This document shows, in pieces, positions 62,901-64,000 of a stretch of 64,000 nt of DNA. The stretch is from positions 14,729,058 through 14,793,057 of the forward strand of contig CM036631.1 in assembly GCA_020746105.1 (NCBI GenBank). The letters are read 5' to 3'. How positions within the stretch are numbered: the stretch's first letter is position 1; every line of letters starts with the position of its first letter. Source of the stretch: Trogon surrucura. Lineage: Eukaryota; Chordata; Aves; Trogoniformes; Trogonidae. The notes below the pieces were generated by a model. The model was not told the origin of the DNA and did no database searches. It was given only the letters and a program-made list of their open reading frames with translations. The translations under genes and the position numbers were made by a program.

Positions 62901-63761
62901 CTCAGAATTTGACCTATAAATGACTTTTAGGAATCGAATATAAAAACCGTAAAATACATCTCAAGTTTCTAATCCTAACCAATGTGCCCTAGGTTTGTTG
63001 GACGCCCAGGAGACTACGTCTACATTTTCCATTCTTTCCGAATGGAAGAGGTAACTGCATTTTCAGCCTGTCTGAGATTGTGTCGGGTGGCAGCATCGCC
63101 CGCCCCTGCTACGGGGATGCAGCCGATCTTCTGATGATGTTTCCTCTCTCCACCCCAGTGTGCTCCAGGTGGCTGCCTAATGGAGTTGTGTATCCAGCTC
63201 AGTATTATCATGTTGGGCAAGCAGCTGATCCAGAACAATTTATTCGAGATTGGCATCCCGTGAGTAGCAACTTTTGTTTGGTTTTTTTGTTGGGTTTTTG
63301 TTGTTATTGGGTTTTTTGGGTCTGCCTTATTGGAAATACCTGCAACTGCATCCAGCAATGCATATGTCTTTGAAAAGTGTCGGGCAACCTATTGCTTTCC
63401 TCCTCGTCAGCAGGAGGTGAAATACTGAACACGCAATTCAATTTTAACCAGGTTTCAGTATATGCTGGTCCCAGGTATTTTTAGCTTGTCGTGGCTCTTG
63501 CACAGCTTTTATGAAAATAGGTACAGAGCTTATTATGGCTGTTAATGTAAAATAACTGAGCAATGGGCACTGTGACCAGAATGGATGCTAACTGAATCGT
63601 TCCTGTTTCCCCCAGAAAAATGAAGAAATTTATACGCTACATGAAATTAAAGCGTCGGCGTTCTTTGGACCATGAAGAGCACATGAAAAAAAAGCAGCGT
63701 TACGAGGTGGACTATAACCTGGAGCCTTTCGCTGGGCTTACCCCTGAATATATGGAAATGA
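29787..63761 (+). CDS. ANO1: ANO1 (anoctamin-1/TMEM16A) calcium-activated chloride channel, partial gene, 21 exons
   Basis: Gene-level entry; the coding bases are the exon entries below. The product is a dimeric plasma-membrane chloride channel opened by cytosolic calcium and voltage, known in mammals from secretory epithelia, smooth muscle and pacemaker cells. Joined exons (2262 nt) read without a stop through the cytosolic N-terminal domain (residues 1-about 300), TM1 (about 330-355), a five-cysteine extracellular loop, TM2, the alternative segments c and d, TM3-TM6, and end at TM7. Residue for residue it follows human ANO1 as I recall it: Thr36 ends the first exon in both, and EAVK falls at 446-449 here and 448-451 in human. 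ANO2 is excluded because its N-terminus and the region after EEEE differ. Every intron is GT-AG and every phase matches. The gene is incomplete at both ends: the first exon(s) were not found, and TM7-TM10 plus the C-terminus lie past the window. In human, FGF3 and FADD flank ANO1; neither is seen here. Confidence 0.97.
29966..32639 (+). other. ANO1: ANO1 intron after residue 36
   Basis: GT-AG intron of 2.7 kb, phase 0. Contains an AATTAATTAATCAATTTAAT patch near 31328-31356. No repeats of a known family or extra exon seen. Confidence 0.8.
32640..32966 (+). CDS. ANO1: ANO1 exon, cytosolic N-terminal (dimerisation) domain, residues 37-145
   Basis: This is the largest exon seen: 327 bp, 109 codons, phase 0 at both ends, acceptor TTCCAG, donor GTAAGG. 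It codes [16 protein letters not shown], then [18 protein letters not shown], a variable Ser/Thr/Lys stretch, and the conserved acidic end [17 protein letters not shown] with [11 protein letters not shown]. These are hallmarks of the anoctamin N-terminal domain. It is two residues shorter than human in the variable part. The human Met117, start of the short TMEM16A(0) form, is Val115 here (GTG at 32874). The nearest Met is at 32853, seven codons earlier. Confidence 0.97.
32967..35242 (+). other. ANO1: ANO1 intron after residue 145, with an A-rich tract
   Basis: GT-AG intron of 2.3 kb, phase 0. Holds the A-rich stretch at 34245-34290 and nothing else that I can name. Confidence 0.8.
34245..34290. 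repeat. A-rich low-complexity tract
   Basis: Three A runs (14, 10 and 11 bases) broken by single G, GATT and GG interruptions. No retroelement body precedes it. Confidence 0.85.
35243..35341 (+). CDS. ANO1: ANO1 exon, N-terminal domain, residues 146-178
   Basis: The exon has 99 bp, 33 codons, and is symmetric (phase 0-0). The acceptor follows a T8 tract (TTTAAAG) and the donor is GTGAGT. It codes [18 protein letters not shown] and [15 protein letters not shown]. The VKIHAPW..L.REAEFLK block is shared by ANO1 and ANO2 and is close to invariant. Being symmetric it could be skipped without a frameshift, but I know of no such variant. Confidence 0.97.
35342..36914 (+). other. ANO1: ANO1 intron after residue 178
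   Basis: GT-AG intron of 1.6 kb, phase 0, containing a (GTTTT)5 microsatellite at 36227-36251. Nothing else recognised. Confidence 0.8.
36227..36251. repeat. (GTTTT)5 microsatellite
   Basis: Five perfect pentamer units after GGTTTG; likely length-variable between individuals. Confidence 0.9.
36915..37066 (+). CDS. ANO1: ANO1 exon, N-terminal domain, residues 179-229
   Basis: The exon has 152 bp with acceptor AACTCAG and donor GTAAGT. It codes [17 protein letters not shown], then the [11 protein letters not shown] and [13 protein letters not shown] blocks. It ends two bases into a Leu codon that the next exon completes (TT|A). Differences from human are conservative (for example H/Q in MYHIN and T/V in PQTMK). 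Confidence 0.97.
37067..38351 (+). other. ANO1: ANO1 intron splitting Leu229
   Basis: GT-AG intron of 1.3 kb, phase 2. No repeat or RNA gene recognised. Confidence 0.8.
38352..38406 (+). CDS. ANO1: ANO1 exon, N-terminal domain, residues 229-247
   Basis: This 55-bp exon has acceptor TTAACAG and donor GTAAGT. It completes the split Leu, then codes [18 protein letters not shown]. This differs from human at one position (K to R). The motif F.DSKTRS.IV.EIL.RT crosses into the next exon. Confidence 0.95.
38407..40939 (+). other. ANO1: ANO1 intron after residue 247
   Basis: GT-AG intron of 2.5 kb, phase 0. Contains the CR1 3'-end remnant at 40503-40551; the rest shows nothing recognisable. Confidence 0.8.
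40503..40551 (-). mobile_element. CR1 LINE remnant, 3' end
   Basis: GATTGTTTTGGTTGGAAAAG followed by ACCTTTAAGATCATCGAGTT is the reverse complement of a CR1 3' end; the terminal tail units are lost. Confidence 0.7.
40940..40991 (+). CDS. ANO1: ANO1 exon, N-terminal domain, residues 248-265
   Basis: This 52-bp exon has acceptor TCTATAG and donor GTAAGG. It codes [17 protein letters not shown] plus the first base of a Gly codon. The sequence is identical to human as recalled. It is too short to stand out as an open frame and was recognised from its place between the neighbouring exons. Confidence 0.95.
40992..44191 (+). other. ANO1: ANO1 intron splitting Gly265
   Basis: The second-longest intron resolved (3.2 kb), phase 1. 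T-rich runs near 42310-42345 and 43146-43175; no extra exon or element recognised. Confidence 0.8.
44192..44247 (+). CDS. ANO1: ANO1 exon, N-terminal domain, residues 265-283
   Basis: The exon has 56 bp with acceptor TTTTCAAG and donor GTAAGT. It finishes Gly265, then codes [18 protein letters not shown]; human has A where this has S. Phases are 1 in and 0 out. Skipping this exon alone would join G|GGT GAC as GGG TGA and stop the frame, so it cannot act as a simple cassette. Confidence 0.95.
44248..45781 (+). other. ANO1: ANO1 intron after residue 283
   Basis: GT-AG intron of 1.5 kb, phase 0, ending in an unusually long T-rich tract (about 45753-45777) directly before GCAG. Nothing else recognised. 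Confidence 0.8.
45782..45823 (+). CDS. ANO1: ANO1 exon, end of N-terminal domain, residues 284-297
   Basis: This is a small 42-bp symmetric exon (14 codons) after a long T tract and GCAG, with donor GTAAGT. It codes [14 protein letters not shown], against human GDYNGENVEFNDRK. It links the N-terminal domain to the pre-TM1 region. Confidence 0.95.
45824..49272 (+). other. ANO1: ANO1 intron after residue 297, carrying a CR1 insertion
   Basis: GT-AG intron of 3.4 kb, phase 0. A CR1 copy occupies 48526-49007 in the gene's own orientation, ending about 265 bp before the next exon. The rest is AT-rich with a T run near 47814-47830. Confidence 0.85.
48526..49007 (+). mobile_element. CR1 LINE, 5'-truncated copy with an open C-terminal ORF2 frame
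   Basis: This is the 3'-most 480 bp of CR1, starting CCCTCAGTTCAAGAAAGACA and ending GACATTCTGTGAT. Positions 48586-48969 stay open for 127 codons and code the typical CR1 tail ([20 protein letters not shown]; then [17 protein letters not shown]; then [16 protein letters not shown]). The intact frame and good match to the family suggest a fairly recent insertion compared with the other copies here. 5' truncation is the usual fate of CR1 insertions. It should not be annotated as a host gene. Confidence 0.92.
49273..49337 (+). CDS. ANO1: ANO1 exon, pre-TM1 region, residues 298-319
   Basis: This 65-bp exon has acceptor TTTGCAG and donor GTGAGA. It codes [20 protein letters not shown] and V, then two bases of an Arg codon. 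Human and ANO2 both carry Tyr and Arg where this has Cys300 and Ser305. The surrounding block ([19 protein letters not shown]) is otherwise unchanged. The exon starts about 265 bp after the end of a CR1 insertion. Confidence 0.96.
49338..49917 (+). other. ANO1: ANO1 intron splitting Arg319
   Basis: GT-AG intron of 0.6 kb, phase 2. Contains a T/A-rich stretch near 49595-49635 and no recognised element. Confidence 0.85.
49918..50052 (+). CDS. ANO1: ANO1 exon, TM1, residues 319-364
   Basis: This 135-bp exon has acceptor GTTTCAG and donor GTAAAA. It codes [20 protein letters not shown], then [20 protein letters not shown] and ENIP. The hydrophobic run at about residues 330-355 is TM1. It differs from human at a single residue (ATV/ATM). 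It begins the conserved anoctamin transmembrane domain. Confidence 0.97.
50053..50991 (+). other. ANO1: ANO1 intron splitting Ser364
   Basis: GT-AG intron of 0.9 kb, phase 2, with T runs near 50240-50255 and 50531-50544. Nothing else recognised. Confidence 0.85.
50992..51152 (+). CDS. ANO1: ANO1 exon, first extracellular loop and start of TM2, residues 364-418
   Basis: This 161-bp exon has acceptor GTTGCAG and donor GTAAGA. It opens with [20 protein letters not shown] and continues to [18 protein letters not shown]. Five cysteines (368, 377, 380, 384, 393) match those of human ANO1, where the loop is held by disulfides. N373-I-T is a potential N-glycosylation site. TM2 starts near residue 404 and runs into the next exon. 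Confidence 0.97.
51445..51464. repeat. Poly(A) tract, 20 bases
   Basis: Uninterrupted A20 inside the intron before TM2, not attached to a recognisable retroelement. Confidence 0.9.
54484..54592. repeat. Tandem array: (GAGATAT)10 plus TATGA-type pentamers
   Basis: Ten perfect 7-bp units GAGATAT run from 54494 to 54563, flanked by GATATGA-like units. Four or five 5-bp units (TATGA, TATGA, TACGA, TATGA) follow up to the CR1 fragment. The period change from 7 to 5 and the near-perfect units suggest recent slippage growth. Confidence 0.95.
54593..54750 (+). mobile_element. CR1 LINE fragment, 3' end (about 158 bp)
   Basis: Starts AATAGGCTGCCAAGGGAAG, runs through ACACCATCCCTGGAGGTGTT and GATGATCTTAGAGGTCTTTT, and ends CCAACCTTTATGATTCTATG. 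This is a clear CR1 3' end in the gene's orientation, sharply 5'-truncated, abutting the tandem array. Confidence 0.9.
54926..55008 (+). CDS. ANO1: ANO1 exon, end of TM2 and TM2-TM3 loop, residues 418-445
   Basis: This 83-bp exon has acceptor GTTTCAG. It codes [20 protein letters not shown] and TGFEEEE. The donor is GTTTGT, weaker at +3 than most donors in this gene. The glutamate run lies next to segment c. In mammals this region (EEEE plus EAVK) tunes calcium and voltage sensitivity. Confidence 0.96.
55009..56655 (+). other. ANO1: ANO1 intron between EEEE exon and EAVK microexon
   Basis: GT-AG intron of 1.6 kb, phase 0, with weak donor GTTTGT. Its last 70 bases are very T-rich, interrupted by GTGGG and GGTTCCC before the acceptor CCCTGAAG. 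Confidence 0.88.
56656..56667 (+). CDS. ANO1: ANO1 microexon, alternative segment c (EAVK), residues 446-449
   Basis: Twelve bases, GAG GCA GTC AAG, sit between CCCTGAAG and donor GTTTGG. They encode exactly the four residues EAVK of mammalian segment c. They lie between the exon ending in EEEE and the exon starting DHPRAEYE, as in human. A T-rich stretch precedes the acceptor (T14 at 56607-56620) and a T15 run (56679-56693) follows the donor by 11 bases. In mammals this segment is alternatively spliced and its loss lowers apparent calcium sensitivity. Phase is 0-0, so inclusion is optional for the frame. Confidence 0.93.
56668..57506 (+). other. ANO1: ANO1 intron after the EAVK microexon
   Basis: GT-AG intron of 0.8 kb, phase 0. 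The donor GTTTGG is followed after GAAAAC by T15 (56679-56693), a position where U-rich intronic sequence can help define weak donors. No repeat family seen. Confidence 0.88.
57507..57578 (+). CDS. ANO1: ANO1 exon, TM2-TM3 cytosolic loop, residues 450-473
   Basis: This is a 72-bp symmetric exon (24 codons) with acceptor CCACAG and donor GTATGG. It codes [16 protein letters not shown], then a charged tail RREHKHKE. The first half matches human closely; the basic tail is diverged, as it is among mammals. Confidence 0.95.
57579..59001 (+). other. ANO1: ANO1 intron before segment d
   Basis: GT-AG intron of 1.4 kb, phase 0. Contains a 120-codon chance frame at 58201-58563 with no recognisable domain, and no repeat family. 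Confidence 0.85.
59002..59079 (+). CDS. ANO1: ANO1 exon, alternative segment d (26 residues), residues 474-499
   Basis: This 78-bp symmetric exon encodes 26 residues ([17 protein letters not shown], then KTVMAGVKL), the same length as mammalian segment d. The acceptor is GCCATCAG. The donor GTTCTT is the weakest in the gene, matching consensus only at GT, which fits a cassette exon that is sometimes skipped. It is cytosolic, just before TM3. Confidence 0.95.
59080..60194 (+). other. ANO1: ANO1 intron after segment d
   Basis: GT-AG intron of 1.1 kb, phase 0, opening with the weak donor GTTCTTTTTATT. No repeat or RNA gene recognised. Confidence 0.85.
60195..60269 (+). CDS. ANO1: ANO1 exon, approach to TM3, residues 500-524
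   Basis: This is a 75-bp symmetric exon with acceptor ATTTTAG and donor GTAAGC. It codes [20 protein letters not shown] and GIIFM. The LTW.DRFP.YL.N motif is shared across ANO1 and ANO2. TM3 begins near residue 513 and continues in the next exon. Confidence 0.97.
60270..61610 (+). other. ANO1: ANO1 intron within TM3
   Basis: GT-AG intron of 1.3 kb, phase 0, with an A18 run at 60402-60419 and an (AAT)-rich patch near 60838-60853. Nothing else recognised. Confidence 0.85.
60402..60419. repeat. Poly(A) tract, 18 bases
   Basis: Uninterrupted A18 within the TM3 intron; no retroelement body adjacent. Confidence 0.9.
61611..61812 (+). CDS. ANO1: ANO1 exon, TM3 and TM4, residues 525-592
   Basis: This 202-bp exon has acceptor CTCGCAG and donor GTAGGT. 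It codes [20 protein letters not shown], a short loop ([13 protein letters not shown]), then [20 protein letters not shown] and [16 protein letters not shown]3 ends near residue 538 and TM4 spans about 560-585. The [16 protein letters not shown] block is identical in human ANO1 and ANO2. The loop between the helices is the diverged part. Confidence 0.97.
61813..62295 (+). other. ANO1: ANO1 intron splitting Glu592
   Basis: GT-AG intron of 0.5 kb, phase 1, with a TATATA-rich stretch near 62158-62186. Nothing else recognised. Confidence 0.85.
62296..62407 (+). CDS. ANO1: ANO1 exon, TM5, residues 592-629
   Basis: This 112-bp exon has acceptor GTTCCAG and donor GTGAGT. It completes a Glu, then codes [20 protein letters not shown] and [18 protein letters not shown]5 (about 603-625) lines the ion pathway in known anoctamin structures. 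Differences from human are few (NAY for NSY, DKN for EKS). Confidence 0.97.
62408..62992 (+). other. ANO1: ANO1 intron splitting Arg629
   Basis: GT-AG intron of 0.6 kb, phase 2. Nothing else recognised. Confidence 0.85.
62993..63050 (+). CDS. ANO1: ANO1 exon, TM5-TM6 region, residues 629-648
   Basis: This 58-bp exon has acceptor GCCCTAG and donor GTAACT. It finishes Arg629 and codes [19 protein letters not shown]. Only one residue (H for R) differs from human. Only 108 bp separate it from the next exon. Confidence 0.96.
63051..63158 (+). other. ANO1: Short 108-bp ANO1 intron
   Basis: The shortest intron in the gene, phase 0, donor GTAACT and acceptor TCTCCACCCCAG. It is close to the lower size range for efficient vertebrate splicing, so its retention is possible. 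Confidence 0.9.
63159..63259 (+). CDS. ANO1: ANO1 exon, TM6 with calcium-site residues, residues 649-682
   Basis: This 101-bp exon has acceptor CACCCCAG and donor GTGAGT. It codes [20 protein letters not shown], then [13 protein letters not shown]. Asn674 and Glu678 correspond to N650 and E654 of mouse TMEM16A(a), part of the calcium-binding pocket that gates the pore. All 33 full codons agree with human as recalled. Confidence 0.97.
63260..63615 (+). other. ANO1: ANO1 intron splitting Pro682
   Basis: GT-AG intron of 0.36 kb, phase 2, T/G-rich at its start. Nothing else recognised. Confidence 0.85.
63616..63761 (+). CDS. ANO1: ANO1 exon, TM6-TM7 linker and start of TM7, residues 682-731
   Basis: This 146-bp exon has acceptor CCCCCAG and donor GTGAGT, and is the last exon in the window. 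It codes [20 protein letters not shown], a basic stretch, then [20 protein letters not shown]. Glu726 and Glu729 match E702 and E705, calcium ligands at the start of TM7 in mouse TMEM16A(a). The linker ([15 protein letters not shown]) is more basic than human KQQSPPDHEECVKRK. The next exon should open by completing an Ile codon. Confidence 0.97.
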
Positions 63762-64000
63762 GTGAGTGAGGTGGAAGGAAGGCATTTTAAACCATAATTG
63801 TCGTTAATTAGGGTGGAGATCTGAGGTTTTTTTGAACCTCAGATTGGGTGAGCAGTGGATATGAGGCATAACTTAACTATTAAAATGTGTAGTCTCGGAC
63901 TGTAGCGTGTTTCTGCTTCGGGGATAAATTGTGCTCTCTGCTGTTCAGGAGCCCTTACTTTAGCACTGTATTTTAGATATTTTCCTTCAAGCCATGTGAT
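63762..64000 (+). other. ANO1: ANO1 intron, truncated by the window end
   Basis: Opens with consensus donor GTGAGT, phase 1. The window ends before the acceptor; the following exon should continue TM7. Confidence 0.85.

Noticed and set aside
29787-63761. Assignment to ANO2 instead of ANO1
   Set aside because: The N-terminus ([19 protein letters not shown]), EAVK and segment d, and the TM5-TM6 loop follow ANO1. ANO2 has a different N-terminus and ERAQEHSRPEYE after the glutamates.
1-64000. Endogenous retrovirus or other virus-like element
   Set aside because: I saw no paired LTR-like repeats, primer-binding site, or gag, pol or env-like reading frame. Only CR1 LINE fragments were found.
1-64000. 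tRNA, rRNA, CRISPR array or bacterial-type operon
   Set aside because: No cloverleaf-compatible A/B box pair, spaced direct repeats or tightly packed genes were found; the sequence is intron-rich vertebrate DNA.

Overview
This is vertebrate nuclear DNA, almost certainly from a bird. Two things show this. Short, 5'-truncated CR1 LINE fragments with the avian-type 3' end lie on both strands. The coding signal is a string of short GT-AG exons separated by kilobase introns. No bacterial, viral or mobile-cassette architecture is present.

The only gene I can support is ANO1 (anoctamin-1, TMEM16A), the calcium-activated chloride channel, on the + strand from 29787 to 63761. I resolved 21 exons, including a 12-bp microexon. 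Joined in frame they give 753 complete codons, and every junction is phase-consistent. They cover the cytosolic N-terminal (dimerisation) domain and transmembrane segments 1-6, and stop at the first residues of TM7. The remainder (TM7-TM10 and the C-terminus) lies beyond 64000. The first recognised exon opens with a split codon behind a good splice acceptor, so at least one upstream exon exists. I could not locate it. Residue numbers below count from the Met at 29858, which matches Met1 of the human 986-residue form. Comparisons with human ANO1 and ANO2 are from memory, not from an alignment run.

Layout: 1-29786 is non-coding (5' flank and/or the first intron), with scattered CR1 fragments, homopolymer tracts and a few CpG-richer patches. 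29787-45823 holds exons of the cytosolic N-terminal domain. 49273-55008 holds the pre-TM1 region, TM1, the cysteine-rich first extracellular loop and TM2. 56656-59079 is the TM2-TM3 cytosolic loop, carrying the counterparts of the mammalian alternative segments c (EAVK microexon) and d (26 residues). 60195-63761 codes TM3 to the start of TM7, including calcium-site residues of TM6 and TM7. One fairly young CR1 copy and one (GAGATAT)n array with a second CR1 tail lie inside introns.

I found no undescribed biological system. The most useful observations are the intact EAVK microexon in its T-rich setting, the cluster of weak splice donors around segments c and d, an N-terminal open extension upstream of the canonical Met1, and replacement by Val of the Met that starts the short human TMEM16A(0) form.
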